A stretch of DNA of 64,000 nucleotides from Streptomyces griseocarneus (GCF_014655595.1 NZ_BNBL01000008.1:124001-188000); one strand, 5' to 3'. Shown: positions 1 to 8,889, counted from the stretch's first letter. The notes: generated by a model not told the origin, from the sequence alone. Program-made: numbers and translations.

Positions 1-1392
1 GTACGCCCCGCGCCGGGGCTCGTACCCCTGGGGCACCCACCACAGCCGGAACAGCCCCATCACATGGTCGATGCGCAGGGCGCCCGCGTGCCGCAGCAGA
101 CCCCGCAGCAGCTCGCGGTAGAGGGCGTAGCCGGTGGCGGCCAGGGCGTCGGGACGCCAGGGCGGCAGGCCCCAGTCCTGGCCCCGGGAGTTGAAGGCGT
201 CGGGGGGCGCGCCGATGGACATCCCGGCGGCGAAGGCGTCCTGCTGCGCCCAGGCGTCGGCACCCGAGGGGTGGACGCCGACGGCCAGGTCGTGGACGAG
301 GCCGACGCGCATGCCGGCGGCGCGGGCCGCCCGCTGGGCGCCGGCCAGCTGCTCGTCGGTGAGCCAGGCCAGCCAGCAGTGGAAGTCGACGCGGTCCAGC
401 AGCTCGCCGCGGGCGCGGGCGGTGCGGGCCGAGCGGGGGTCGCGCAGCCCGGCGGGCCAGGCCCGCCAGTCGGGGCCGTGCACCTCGGCCAGCGCGCACC
501 AGGTGGAGTGGTCGTCGAGGGCCTGGCCCTGCTCGGCGAGGAAGTCGCAGTACGCGGCGCGGCGGCCGGGGCCCTGCGGCACGGCCCGCAGCAGCTCCAG
601 CGCCCGGCGCTTGAGCTCCCACACCGCGTCCCGGTCGATCAGCTCGCCGCGCCGCAGCACGCCGTCGCGCAGCCCTTCGGCGCGGGCGAGCAGGGCGTCG
701 GCCTCCTCGCGGGCGGCTCCGGCGAGGTGGGCGAACTCGGGGACCGCCTCCACCCGCAGGTGGACCGGGTCGGGGAAGCGGCGGGAGGAGGGGCGGTAGG
801 GCGAGGGGTCGGTGGGCGGGCCGGGGACGGCCGCGTGCAGGGGGTTGACCTGCACGAAGTCGGAGCCGAAGGAGCGGCCCGCCCAGGCGGCCAGCTCGGT
901 CAGGTCGCCGAGGTCGCCCATGCCCCAGGAGCGGGCGGACAGCAGGGAGTAGAGCTGGACCAGGAAGCCGTGGCCGCGCCCCTCGGGGGCGGGCAGCCGG
1001 TCGGGCGCGACGATCAGGGGGACGCGGGCGGAGCGGCCGTCGGGGGCCTGGGCCCGCAGGAGGTGACCGCCGAGCGGCAGGGGCGCCGCGCCGTCCCAGT
1101 CGAGGCCGCGGCCGTCCTCGGTGTCCACGCGCAGCAGCGTGCCCCCGGGCAGCTCCGGCAGATTCCGCTTGTGTCCCTGGCGGAGGACGACGGCCGGGGG
1201 CAGCAGGCGGCCGCGCGCGGCGGCCTCATGGGCCTCGAGGGCGTCGCGGACGGCCCTGGGGGTGGAGGCGTCGACGCCCAGGGCGGCGAGGACCGCGACG
1301 ACGGTGTCCTCGGCGACCCGGGCGCTGTGACCGGGGGCGGGCTCGTACGTGGTGGCGACACCGTGCAGTTCGGCAAGGCGCGCTCTGCCCAT
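1..1392 (-). CDS. malQ: 4-alpha-glucanotransferase, C-terminal part outside the window
   Basis: Cytoplasmic GH77 amylomaltase that transfers alpha-1,4-glucan segments in maltodextrin and glycogen metabolism. The 464 codons present begin MGRARLAELHG and run through the GH77 N-terminal and central part. Recognisable stretches are SWGMGDLGDL, FVQVNPLHA, SPYRPSSRRFPDPVHLR and RIDHVMGLFRLWW, typical of MalQ sugar-binding and barrel segments. The ATG at 1392 is the natural start, with the 246-bp gap to the divergent gene at 1639 serving both promoters. The protein is cut by the window edge before the catalytic C-terminal residues, so activity cannot be judged here. Family assignment is secure from the conserved blocks. 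Confidence 0.93.
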   Translation of the reverse strand, partial: MGRARLAELHGVATTYEPAPGHSARVAEDTVVAVLAALGVDASTPRAVRDALEAHEAAARGRLLPPAVVLRQGHKRNLPELPGGTLLRVDTEDGRGLDWDGAAPLPLGGHLLRAQAPDGRSARVPLIVAPDRLPAPEGRGHGFLVQLYSLLSARSWGMGDLGDLTELAAWAGRSFGSDFVQVNPLHAAVPGPPTDPSPYRPSSRRFPDPVHLRVEAVPEFAHLAGAAREEADALLARAEGLRDGVLRRGELIDRDAVWELKRRALELLRAVPQGPGRRAAYCDFLAEQGQALDDHSTWCALAEVHGPDWRAWPAGLRDPRSARTARARGELLDRVDFHCWLAWLTDEQLAGAQRAARAAGMRVGLVHDLAVGVHPSGADAWAQQDAFAAGMSIGAPPDAFNSRGQDWGLPPWRPDALAATGYALYRELLRGLLRHAGALRIDHVMGLFRLWWVPQGYEPRRGAY

Positions 1393-1638
1393 CGATACCT
1401 CCGTGGTCGCCCGTGCCGGTCGCCTGATGCCCTACCCATCCGCCGCGCCCGCCGACACCTTCGGTTCCCCGATGTCGCTTTGACTCCCCTTCGGGAGGCT
1501 TCGGTTTCGGTTCCGCTTCGGCTCGCTTCCATGACCGGCGGGGCATTACCGGCAGTTCGGGCAGCTGCGTTGACACGCCCAGCACCTGGTGATGGGCTCA
1601 TCGCTCACGGGCGTGACACCAGGGGCAAGGAGAAGGCC
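1393..1638. promoter_or_regulatory. Divergent promoter region between malQ and the GH84 gene
   Basis: This 246-bp non-coding stretch lies between two divergently read genes, so both promoters must lie in it. I see repeated cttcggttcc/cttcgg elements near 1460-1530 but no clear operator palindrome. The right end carries the ribosome binding site AAGGAG at 1627-1632 used by the GTG at 1639. Confidence 0.5.
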
Positions 1639-4600
1639 GTGCGGTTCCCGGGCGACGACCCCTCGTACGCACACGACGCGTGCGGGCACGAGCCGTACGG
1701 ACGTGCGTCGTACGGACACGACGGCGAACGCGACGGCGGCGCCCGGCGGCGGCCCGGACGTGCCCTCGGCACCGGCCGGCTCGGCAGGGTCCTCCCCTCC
1801 GGCGCCGGCTCCCGGCGGGCCGGCGTCACCGTCCTGGCGGCCGCCCTCCTCGGCGGGCTGCTCGGCAACGCCGGCGACGCCCTGGCCGACCCCGGACCCT
1901 CGCCGGCCGCCGGCGCCCCGGGCGCGGACGCCCCCGACCGGGAGGGCACGGGCGGCCTCCCGCCCGTCTGGCCGCGCCCCCAGACGGCACGCGCCCAGGG
2001 CTCGTACGTCCGGGTGGGTGACGAGGTCACCCTGATGGCCGAGCAGGGCACCGACCCGTACGCCGTCGAGGCGCTGCGCGAGGTGCTGCACGCCGCGGGC
2101 GCCCGGACGGTCGTCGACGCCCAGCCCGGCGGCACCCCGCCGCCGGACGGGCTCATCGTCTACGCGGGCGGACAGGCGGCCGAGGACGCCCTGCGGTCGC
2201 TGGGCGCGAGCCCCATCGCCGACCTGCCCCGGGGCGGCTACCGCCTGGCGACGGGCACCGCCGGCGGCCGGCCCGCGGTGGCGCTGGCGGGCATGGGCAC
2301 GGACGGTCTCTTCCACGCCGCGCAGACGCTGCGCCAGCTGGTGGTGGAGCGGGACGGCGGGCGGGGCTTCGCGGGCGCGGTGATCCGGGACTGGCCCGGC
2401 ACGGCGGTGCGCGGCGTGACCGAGGGCTTCTACGGCAGGCCCTGGTCGCAGCCGCAGCGGCTGGCCCAGCTGGACTTCATGGGCCGCAGCAAGCTGAACC
2501 GCTACCTCTACGCGCCCGGCGACGACCCCTACCGCCAGGCCCGCTGGCGCGACCCCTACCCCGCCGCGCAGCGCGCGGAGTTCCGGGAGCTGGCCGAGCG
2601 GGCCCGCCGCAACCACGTGACGCTGGGCTGGGCCGTCTCGCCGGGGCAGGCGATGTGCTTCTCCTCGGCCGGGGACATCCGGGCGCTCAAACGCAAGGTC
2701 GACGCGATGTGGGCGCTGGGGGTACGCGCCTTCCAGCTGCAGTTCCAGGACGTCAGCTACAGCGAGTGGCACTGCGACGCGGACGCCGACGCGTTCGGCT
2801 CGGGCCCCAAGGCGGCGGCGAAGGCCCAGGCGAAGGTGGCGGGCGAGCTGGCCCGGCACCTGGCGGCCAAGGACGACGCGGCCCCGCTGTCGCTGCTGCC
2901 CACCGAGTACTACCAGGACGGCCGCACCGCCTTCCGGCGGGCGCTGGCCGAGGCGCTGGACCCGCGGGTCGAGGTGGCCTGGACGGGCGTGGGCGTGGTG
3001 CCCAAGACCATCACCGGCGGCGAAGTGGCCGACGCCCGCGCGGCCTTCGGCCACCCGCTGGTGACCATGGACAACTACCCGGTCAACGACTTCGCGCAGG
3101 ACCGTATCTTCCTCGGCCCCTACACCGGGCGCGAGCCGGCCGTGGCCACGGGCTCGGCCGCGCTGCTCGCCAACGCCTCGGCCCAGCCGACCGCGTCCCG
3201 CATCCCGCTGTTCACCACCGCCGACTACGCCTGGAATCCGCGCGGGTACCGCCCCGACGAGTCCTGGCGGGCCGCCGTCGACGACCTGGCCGGGAGCGAC
3301 GGCGAGGCCCGCGAGGCGCTGCGGGCGCTCGCCGGCAACGACGCCTCCTCCGTGCTGGGCGGCGAGGAGTCGGCGTACCTGCGGCCGCTGCTGGACGACT
3401 TCTGGGCGGCGCTGGCCGGCTCCGACCCCGGCAGGCTGGAGGGGGCCGCGCAGAAGCTGCGGGGCGCCTTCCGCACCATGGCCTCGGCGCGGGAGAAGCT
3501 CGCCCCCGCCCTCGGCGCGGAGGTGCGGCCGTGGCTGGAGCAGCTGGCCCGGCACGGCGAGGCGGGCGTGCGGGCCGTGGACATGCTCACCGCCCAGGCG
3601 CGCGGCGACGGCGCCGCCGCCTGGCGGGCCCAGCTGGACGTGCAGCGGCTGCGCGGGCGGATCGGCCAGGACCGGGCGACCGTGGGCAAGGGCGTGCTGA
3701 CGCCCTTCCTGGACCAGGCCCTGGCCCGCGCCAACGGCTGGACCGGGGTGGACCGGCCGCTGCGCACGGCGGGCCGGGCCACCGACGGCGACCCGGCCAC
3801 CGCCGTCCGCCCCAAGCCCGGCGAACCGCTGTCCGTCCGGCTGCCCGCGCCGCACCCGCTGACCGTCGTCACCCTGCTCACCGAGCCCGGGCACGGGCAG
3901 GCGGGCACCGTCGAGGCGCACGACGCGGTCAAGGGCTGGCAGCCGCTGGGGCCCGTGGAGGCCGGCGGCTGGACGCAGGTGCCGGGCAAGGGGCTGCGCG
4001 CGGACGCGCTGCGGGTGGTGTGGAGCGGGGACGCGGCGGCGGCCCCGCCGGCCGTGCACGAGTTCACGCCGTGGTTCGCCGACACCCGCACGGCCGTCTT
4101 CGAGGTGGAACAGGGCGACGTGGACGCGGAGACCGGCGGCAGGCCGGCCGTCATCGAGGCCCGCATGATCAACCAGCGCCCGGAGGCGGTCCACGAGAAG
4201 CTCACGGTCAAGGCGCCCGAGGGGGTGACGGTCAAGGCCCCGGCCGAGCTGTCCGCGGTGCGCGGCGGCGTCACCACGGCCCGGATCGAGCTGACCGTGC
4301 CGGCCGGGAGCCCGGGCCGGGTGTTCACGGTGCCCGTCAGCCTCGCCGGACAGGAGCGGACCGTAACCGTCCGGGCGTTTCCGCCGACCGGGGGTCCCGA
4401 CCTGGCGCCGGGCGGGAAGGCGACCTCCTCGGGCGACGAGACCCCCCGCTTCCCGGCCTCCGCCGCGCTCGACGGCGACCCGCGCACCCGCTGGTCATCG
4501 CCGCACCGGGACGACGCCTGGTGGCAGCTGGAGCTGGCCCGCCCGGTCCGGCTGGGCCGGCTCGTCCTGCACTGGCAGGAGGCCCACCCCGCCCGCTACC

Positions 4601-4812
4601 GCGTCCAGGTCTCCCCGGACGGGCGCACGTGGCGCGACGCGGCGGCCGTGGCCGACGGCAAGGGCGGCGTGGAGGCCGTGCGCATGGACGCGCCGGACGC
4701 GCGCTTCGTGCGCGTCCAGGGCGAGAAGCGCGCCACGCGCTTCGGCTACTCGCTGTGGCAGGTGGAGGCGTACGCCGTGCGGGAGCCCGGAAAGGGCGGG
4801 CAGGCGCGCTGA
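1639..4812 (+). CDS. Secreted GH84-type beta-N-acetylglucosaminidase with C-terminal F5/8-type (CBM32) domain
   Basis: Predicted exported glycosidase acting on N-acetylglucosamine-containing glycans, about 1057 residues. The GTG at 1639 has AAGGAG six bases upstream; an unusually long hydrophilic stretch precedes a signal-type segment (RRAGVTVLAAALLGGLLG, about residues 59-85). Then come an N-terminal alpha/beta domain, the GH84 barrel opening RGVTEGFYGRPWS, an NEW3-like beta domain near residue 830, and a discoidin-type domain (DLAPGGKATSS to the end). The barrel shows FQLQFQDVSY at residues 365-374: the family's usual Asp-Asp pair reads Gln370-Asp371, so the residue that normally assists the substrate acetamido group is replaced. 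Neighbouring malQ and the sugar genes at 7.5-11.3 kb fit a carbohydrate role. Substrate is not determinable. Confidence 0.88.
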   Translation: MRFPGDDPSYAHDACGHEPYGRASYGHDGERDGGARRRPGRALGTGRLGRVLPSGAGSRRAGVTVLAAALLGGLLGNAGDALADPGPSPAAGAPGADAPDREGTGGLPPVWPRPQTARAQGSYVRVGDEVTLMAEQGTDPYAVEALREVLHAAGARTVVDAQPGGTPPPDGLIVYAGGQAAEDALRSLGASPIADLPRGGYRLATGTAGGRPAVALAGMGTDGLFHAAQTLRQLVVERDGGRGFAGAVIRDWPGTAVRGVTEGFYGRPWSQPQRLAQLDFMGRSKLNRYLYAPGDDPYRQARWRDPYPAAQRAEFRELAERARRNHVTLGWAVSPGQAMCFSSAGDIRALKRKVDAMWALGVRAFQLQFQDVSYSEWHCDADADAFGSGPKAAAKAQAKVAGELARHLAAKDDAAPLSLLPTEYYQDGRTAFRRALAEALDPRVEVAWTGVGVVPKTITGGEVADARAAFGHPLVTMDNYPVNDFAQDRIFLGPYTGREPAVATGSAALLANASAQPTASRIPLFTTADYAWNPRGYRPDESWRAAVDDLAGSDGEAREALRALAGNDASSVLGGEESAYLRPLLDDFWAALAGSDPGRLEGAAQKLRGAFRTMASAREKLAPALGAEVRPWLEQLARHGEAGVRAVDMLTAQARGDGAAAWRAQLDVQRLRGRIGQDRATVGKGVLTPFLDQALARANGWTGVDRPLRTAGRATDGDPATAVRPKPGEPLSVRLPAPHPLTVVTLLTEPGHGQAGTVEAHDAVKGWQPLGPVEAGGWTQVPGKGLRADALRVVWSGDAAAAPPAVHEFTPWFADTRTAVFEVEQGDVDAETGGRPAVIEARMINQRPEAVHEKLTVKAPEGVTVKAPAELSAVRGGVTTARIELTVPAGSPGRVFTVPVSLAGQERTVTVRAFPPTGGPDLAPGGKATSSGDETPRFPASAALDGDPRTRWSSPHRDDAWWQLELARPVRLGRLVLHWQEAHPARYRVQVSPDGRTWRDAAAVADGKGGVEAVRMDAPDARFVRVQGEKRATRFGYSLWQVEAYAVREPGKGGQAR

Positions 4813-4813
4813 G

Positions 4814-4872
4814 ACCGGGTCATCGTCGTACCCGGGGCGCCCGCCGCGCCCCGCGTACGACGATGGCCCGGT
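4814..4872. terminator. Bidirectional terminator between convergent genes
   Basis: Near-perfect inverted repeat: the arm accgggtcatcgtcgtac at 4814-4831 pairs with gtacgacgatggcccggt at 4855-4872 with one mismatch, around a GC-rich loop. It sits between the stop of the GH84 gene and the stop of the HNH gene, so it can serve both. Confidence 0.8.
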
Positions 4873-4876
4873 GTTC

Positions 4877-5413
4877 TCAGGCGGAGATGCCGTCGATCCG
4901 GGCCATCGCGTCCTCCGCGCCGTAGGCTTCCAGGTACGGCAGCCAGCGCGGATCCCTATGGCCCGTGCCGATGATCCGCCAGGCCAGGCCGGACGGCGGT
5001 GCGGGTTGATGACGCAGCCGCCAGCCGAGCTCGGCGACGTGCCGGTCGGCCTTGACGTGGTTGCAGCGACGGCACGCCGCGACCACGTTCTCCCAGGCGT
5101 GCTGGCCGCCTCGGCTGCGCGGGACGACGTGGTCGACGCTGGTTGCGACGCCACCGCAGTACGCGCAGCGCCCGCCGTCCCGGGCGAAGAGGGCACGGCG
5201 GGTGAGCGGGACGGGGCCCCGAAAGGGGACCCGCACGAAGCGCTTCAGCCTGACGACGCTGGGCGCGGGGACGGTGCAGGACGCGCTGTGCAGATAGGCG
5301 CCGGAGTCCTCGAGGCTGATGGCCTTCTCATTGAGGACGAGTATGAGCGCGCGGCGGAGCGGTACGACGCCGAGCGGCTCGTACGACGCGTTGAGGACCA
5401 GGACATGCGGCAC
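4877..5413 (-). CDS. HNH endonuclease family protein
   Basis: A 178-residue cytoplasmic protein of the HNH nuclease superfamily, widespread as a single chromosomal gene in actinobacteria. The C-terminal half shows the metal-binding finger CAYCG ... CRRCN and the core SVDHVVPRSRGG with the Asp-His pair, followed by WENVVAACRRCN. The N-terminal half (LVLNASYEPLGVVP, RALILVLNEKAIS) is the extension typical of this subfamily. The GTG start at 5413 is supported by an excellent ribosome binding site, AAGGAGG, seven bases upstream. Actual target and role are unknown; nothing mobile is adjacent, so I would not call it a homing nuclease. Confidence 0.85.
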   Translation of the reverse strand: MPHVLVLNASYEPLGVVPLRRALILVLNEKAISLEDSGAYLHSASCTVPAPSVVRLKRFVRVPFRGPVPLTRRALFARDGGRCAYCGGVATSVDHVVPRSRGGQHAWENVVAACRRCNHVKADRHVAELGWRLRHQPAPPSGLAWRIIGTGHRDPRWLPYLEAYGAEDAMARIDGISA

Positions 5414-5678
5414 GGGTGCCTCCTTGTACGCCGGCGGCGCGTGGCTCGCGCCGGGACGATCTCCTGCAAGTGTCCCCTGGCCCCCGCCACCGGCGCCACC
5501 ATCACCGGGTAACGGGTCTCAGGTGTTTTGGAGCACACCGGGGAGCACCGCTCGGCCCACCACGGCCATCCCCGCGCAAGAGCGGTCCCGTATCGAACAG
5601 AACAACGGAGCACCTTGCCTGCCCCGTTAGTGTGGTGGATCGCCCGCACCGCTCCTCGTCGCGGGTCTGTCCCACACC

Positions 5679-5684
5679 GGAGGA
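5679..5684 (+). promoter_or_regulatory. Ribosome binding site deciding the mscS start
   Basis: GGAGGA with eight bases to the GTG at 5693. It selects that start over an ATG at 5528, whose extra 55 codons look non-coding (Arg/Pro/His-rich). Confidence 0.75.
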
Positions 5685-5692
5685 TTCCTGCT

Positions 5693-6769
5693 GTGTTCTG
5701 GTCCGCTGCCCTGGCCGCAGACTCGACGCCCCGTCCCACATCCCTGGACGAGGCCCAACGCACGGCGAACGACGCCGCGGGATGGGTCGAGCAGAACTGG
5801 TCCATCTGGCTCAGCAACGGCCTGCGCATCGTCCTGATCGTGCTGATCGCGGTGGCCATGCGGTCGGTGATCCGGCGCGCCATCACCAAGCTCATAGCGC
5901 GGATGAACCGCACCGCCCAGGCGGTCGACGGCACCGCCCTGGGAAGCCTGCTGGTCAACGCCGAGCGGCGGCGGCAGCGCTCGGAGGCCATCGGCTCGGT
6001 GCTGCGCAGCGTCGCCTCGTTCCTGATCATGGGAACGGCGGCCCTGACGGTCCTCTCCGTACTCAAGATCAACCTGGCTCCGCTGCTGGCCAGCGCCGGT
6101 GTGGCCGGCGTCGCCATCGGTTTCGGCGCCCGCAATCTGGTCACCGACTTCCTCTCGGGCGTCTTCATGATCCTGGAGGACCAGTACGGGGTCGGCGACA
6201 CGATCGACGCCGGGGTGGCCTCCGGCGAGGTGATCGAGGTCGGCCTGCGGGTGACCAAGCTGCGCGGGGTGGACGGCGAGATCTGGTACGTGCGCAACGG
6301 CGAGGTCAAGCGGATCGGCAACCTCAGCCAGGGCTGGGCGACCGCGGGCGTCGACGTCCAGGTGCGCGCGGACGAGGACCTGGACCGGGTGCGCGAGGTG
6401 ATCACCCGGACCGGCGAGGAGATGCAGAAGGCCGAGCCGTGGAACGAGCGGCTGTGGGAGCCGGTCGAGGTGCTGGGCCTGAACGCGATCTACCTCGACT
6501 CGGTGATCATCCGGGTCTCGGCGAAGACCATGCCGGGCAAGGCCGTCGGCGTGGAGCGCGAGCTGCGCTGGCGCATCAAGCGGGCGCTGGACGCGGAGGG
6601 CATCCGCATCGTGGGCCGCCCGCTCGACCCGGAGCTGGAGACCGTGATCATCCCGGATCCGGCGGCCGCCGTCGCGGCCCCGTCCGCCCTGGCGAACCCC
6701 ACGTCCCCGCAGTCCCAGGCGACGACACCGATACCGCCGGCACCGCCGGGAGTTCCCCTCGGCAAGTGA
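5693..6769 (+). CDS. MscS-family mechanosensitive ion channel
   Basis: Membrane channel of about 358 residues that would release solutes on hypo-osmotic shock. After a short N terminus there are three hydrophobic segments: GLRIVLIVLIAVAM, SVASFLIMGTAALTVLS, and a Gly/Ala-rich third helix (LLASAGVAGVAIGFGARN) running into FLSGVFMILEDQYGVGD, the hallmark junction of the MscS pore helix and beta domain. An alpha/beta vestibule domain follows, then an Ala/Pro-rich tail. The gene stands alone between the HNH gene (divergent) and a terminator, so it is probably monocistronic. Family is certain; conductance class is not. Confidence 0.93.
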   Translation: MFWSAALAADSTPRPTSLDEAQRTANDAAGWVEQNWSIWLSNGLRIVLIVLIAVAMRSVIRRAITKLIARMNRTAQAVDGTALGSLLVNAERRRQRSEAIGSVLRSVASFLIMGTAALTVLSVLKINLAPLLASAGVAGVAIGFGARNLVTDFLSGVFMILEDQYGVGDTIDAGVASGEVIEVGLRVTKLRGVDGEIWYVRNGEVKRIGNLSQGWATAGVDVQVRADEDLDRVREVITRTGEEMQKAEPWNERLWEPVEVLGLNAIYLDSVIIRVSAKTMPGKAVGVERELRWRIKRALDAEGIRIVGRPLDPELETVIIPDPAAAVAAPSALANPTSPQSQATTPIPPAPPGVPLGK

Positions 6770-6770
6770 A

Positions 6771-6810
6771 CGAACGGGCCCCCTCGCCGTGATGGCGAGG
6801 GGCCCGTTCG
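6771..6810. terminator. Terminator shared by mscS and the convergent FBP gene
   Basis: A hairpin with arms cgaacgggccccctcgcc (6771-6788) and ggcgaggggcccgttcg (6794-6810), one bulged C and a 5-nt loop, directly after the MscS stop and just beyond the 3' end of the convergent gene. Confidence 0.85.
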
Positions 6811-6828
6811 CTGGGTGCGCAGGCCGCG

Positions 6829-7347
6829 TCAGACGGTCGCCGCGCCCTGCTCCTGGAAGACCTTGTCCAGGAAGGCGTCGAGGTTGCCCGTCATCCGGGC
6901 GACGCGCTCCTCCAGCGAGAGCGACTCCTTGTACCGCATCGTCAGCTCGGGCACCTTCTTGCCCCGCACGTACAGGGGGCAGGCCAGGTCCGTGCAGATG
7001 TAGGCGCCGACGGTGTTGCCGTCGCGGCCGGAGGCGCCGACCTTGCGGGCGGCGAGCAGGGAGACGCCCGAGCCGGCGTGGCTGGTCAGGCACACGGAGC
7101 ACATGGTGGTCTTGGCCATGCTGCGGGGACCGCCCTGCGGCACGCGCAGGGTGACGCCGACGAGCTCGCCGCCCCGCATGGCGACGATGTAGCCCCGGTC
7201 CGGCGCGCCCGGGTCACGCCAGCCGAGGAAGTCCAGTTCCGCCCAGGGGAGTTCGGCCAGCCCCTTGGGCAGGCTGATCCTGCGCGCCTCGCCCTTCGAG
7301 CAGTTCACGAAGGAGGCGCGTATGGCGTTTTCGCCGAGTTGTTCCAT
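6829..7347 (-). CDS. FBP domain protein (EF-G-binding treble-clef zinc protein family)
   Basis: A 172-residue cytoplasmic protein of the FBP family, related to the zinc-binding half of FusB-type elongation-factor-G-binding proteins. Visible zinc ligands are MCSVC and, after about 30 residues, ICTDLAC, followed by PLYVRGKK. Further features are GYIVAMRGGELVGVTLRV and a helical C terminus. In Staphylococcus, FusB-type proteins rescue EF-G from fusidic acid; whether the actinobacterial branch does so is inference. It is isolated, convergent with mscS. No clear Shine-Dalgarno precedes the ATG at 7347, so the start is moderately supported. Confidence 0.8.
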   Translation of the reverse strand: MEQLGENAIRASFVNCSKGEARRISLPKGLAELPWAELDFLGWRDPGAPDRGYIVAMRGGELVGVTLRVPQGGPRSMAKTTMCSVCLTSHAGSGVSLLAARKVGASGRDGNTVGAYICTDLACPLYVRGKKVPELTMRYKESLSLEERVARMTGNLDAFLDKVFQEQGAATV

Positions 7348-7392
7348 GTGGCGGGAAACTAACAGCGGCGGACCGGGGGCGTCGCCTCATTT

Positions 7393-7452
7393 TTCCGGTC
7401 GCCGACTTTCCGGTCGCCGATTTTTCTGTCGCCGACTTTTCGGTCACGGGGG
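7393..7452. repeat. 15-bp tandem repeat, four degenerate copies
   Basis: Units ttccggtcgccgact, ttccggtcgccgatt, tttctgtcgccgact and tttcggtcacggggg follow each other without gaps. They sit upstream of both the FBP gene (divergent, start 7347) and the ROK regulator. An overlapping reverse-strand reading would code a repetitive Ser/Ala/Thr/Lys peptide but shows no sign of being a gene. Confidence 0.8.
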
Positions 7453-7520
7453 CGGATGCGGGCGGGCCACGGCCTCTTGACGGTGTGCCAGGGGGCGGCA
7501 TACCGTCCCCCCACCTATTT

Positions 7521-7531
7521 GGAAAGTTTCC
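7521..7531. promoter_or_regulatory. Palindrome GGAAAGTTTCC, candidate ROK operator
   Basis: A perfect 5-1-5 palindrome 41 bp before the ATG of the ROK regulator, in a locally AT-rich stretch (ctatttggaaagtttcctta). Position and symmetry fit autoregulation by the ROK protein; this is inference. Confidence 0.5.
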
Positions 7532-7572
7532 TTACAGTCCCTGCCGGACCCCTCAGAGACGGGTGCACAGCC

Positions 7573-8775
7573 ATGGCCGGAGCCGGAGTCCCCGGGACGC
7601 CCCGCGTCCTGCGGGCCATGAACGACCGCGCCGCGCTCGACCTCCTGCTCGCGCACGGCCCGCTCACCCGCACCCGCCTCGGCGAGCTGACCGGCCTGTC
7701 CAAGCCCACCGCCTCCCAGCTGCTCGGCCGCCTGACGGCCGCCGGCCTGGTCCGCGTCACCGGCAACGTCACCGGCCGCCCCGGGCCCAACGCCCAGCTG
7801 TACGAGATCGAACCCGGCGTCGCGCACGTGGCCGGGCTCGCCGTCGACGAGGAGGGCATCACCGCCGCCGTCGCGGACATCACCGGCGCCGTCACCGGCG
7901 AGCACCGCGTCGCCGCCCCGGCCGTGGACGGGCGGGCGCGCGAGCGCACCCCCGGCCTCGTGGCCGAGGCGGTGGACGGCGCGCTGTCCGCCGCCGGGCT
8001 CGGCCGCACCGCCCTGCGGCACACCGTCATCGGCACCCCCGGCGCCCTCGACCCCGGCACCGGGACGCTGCGGTACGCCCCGCACCTGCCCGGCTGGCAC
8101 GCGCCCGGCCTGCGCGCCGAGCTCGCCGCGCTCCTCGGCACCCCCGTCGTCATCGAGAACGACGTCAACCTCGCCGCCCTCGCCGAGCGCCACCACGGCG
8201 CGGCCCGCGACGCCGACGACTACGTCCTGCTGTGGATCGACGAGGGCGTGGGCGCCGCGATCGTGCTCGGCGGGCGGCTGCTGCGCGGGGCGACCGGCGG
8301 CGCGGGCGAGGTCGGCTACATGCCGCTGCCCGGCGCCCCGCTCGCGCGCGGCGGCCCCGAGGCCACCATCGGCCCGGACGGCGGGGGCGGCTTCCAGATG
8401 CTCGTGGGCTCGTCGGCCGTGGTCCGCCTCGCCCGCACGCACGGCATCGACGCCCCGACGGCCCCACGGGCCCTGGCGCTCGCGGCCTCCACCCCGGGCG
8501 CGGGGGAGGACTTCCTCGCCGCGCTCGCGGCGCGCGTGGCCACCGGGCTCGCGGCGATCGTCGCCGTCGTCGACCCGGCGCTGGTGGTGCTCGGCGGCGA
8601 GGTCAGCCGGGCCGGCGGCGAGCGGCTGCGCGAGCTGGTCGAGGGCGAACTGACCGGACTGGCCCTGCCCCGGCCGCGACTGCGGCTGAGCGGCGTCGAG
8701 GGCTCCCCCATCCTGGCCGGCGCCCTGTGCGGCGCACTGGCCGCCGCCCGCGACACCGTCTTCGACACCGGCTGA
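7573..8775 (+). CDS. ROK-family transcriptional regulator
   Basis: Sugar-responsive DNA-binding regulator of about 400 residues. The N terminus holds a winged helix-turn-helix (LLLAHGPLTRTRLGELTGLSK, then GLVRVTGNVTGRPG). The rest is the ROK/actin-like fold (ENDVNLAALAERHHG, GVGAAIVLGGRLLRGATGGAGEVGYMPL). The zinc-binding CxCGxxGCxE signature of active ROK kinases is absent; the equivalent region reads GGPEATIGPDGG, so a purely regulatory role is likely. It precedes a GH4 glycosidase and sugar kinase on the same strand, which it probably controls together with itself through the palindrome at 7521. The ATG at 7573 was chosen because the HTH begins shortly after it; its ribosome binding site is weak. 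Confidence 0.88.
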   Translation: MAGAGVPGTPRVLRAMNDRAALDLLLAHGPLTRTRLGELTGLSKPTASQLLGRLTAAGLVRVTGNVTGRPGPNAQLYEIEPGVAHVAGLAVDEEGITAAVADITGAVTGEHRVAAPAVDGRARERTPGLVAEAVDGALSAAGLGRTALRHTVIGTPGALDPGTGTLRYAPHLPGWHAPGLRAELAALLGTPVVIENDVNLAALAERHHGAARDADDYVLLWIDEGVGAAIVLGGRLLRGATGGAGEVGYMPLPGAPLARGGPEATIGPDGGGGFQMLVGSSAVVRLARTHGIDAPTAPRALALAASTPGAGEDFLAALAARVATGLAAIVAVVDPALVVLGGEVSRAGGERLRELVEGELTGLALPRPRLRLSGVEGSPILAGALCGALAAARDTVFDTG

Positions 8776-8889
8776 GCCGTCCCGTTCCCGTCCTCCCTGT
8801 TCTCCCCGCTCTCCCCGCTGTTCGTCCCGCACCGCCCGTACGTCCATCGCGTCACTTCCCCGCACCCCCGGCCCGAAGGAAGTACCGCC

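Noticed and set aside
1393..1638. DasR-type operator between malQ and the GH84 gene
   Set aside because: No match to the palindromic actggtctagaccact-like consensus can be seen.
1546..4194. An 882-codon reverse-strand frame under the GH84 gene
   Set aside because: Same GC effect; the forward frame has clear glycosidase domains and a ribosome binding site.
7214..7501. 95-codon reverse ORF across the 15-bp repeats
   Set aside because: Its repetitive peptide is produced by the repeat array, and it overlaps the start of the FBP gene in another frame.
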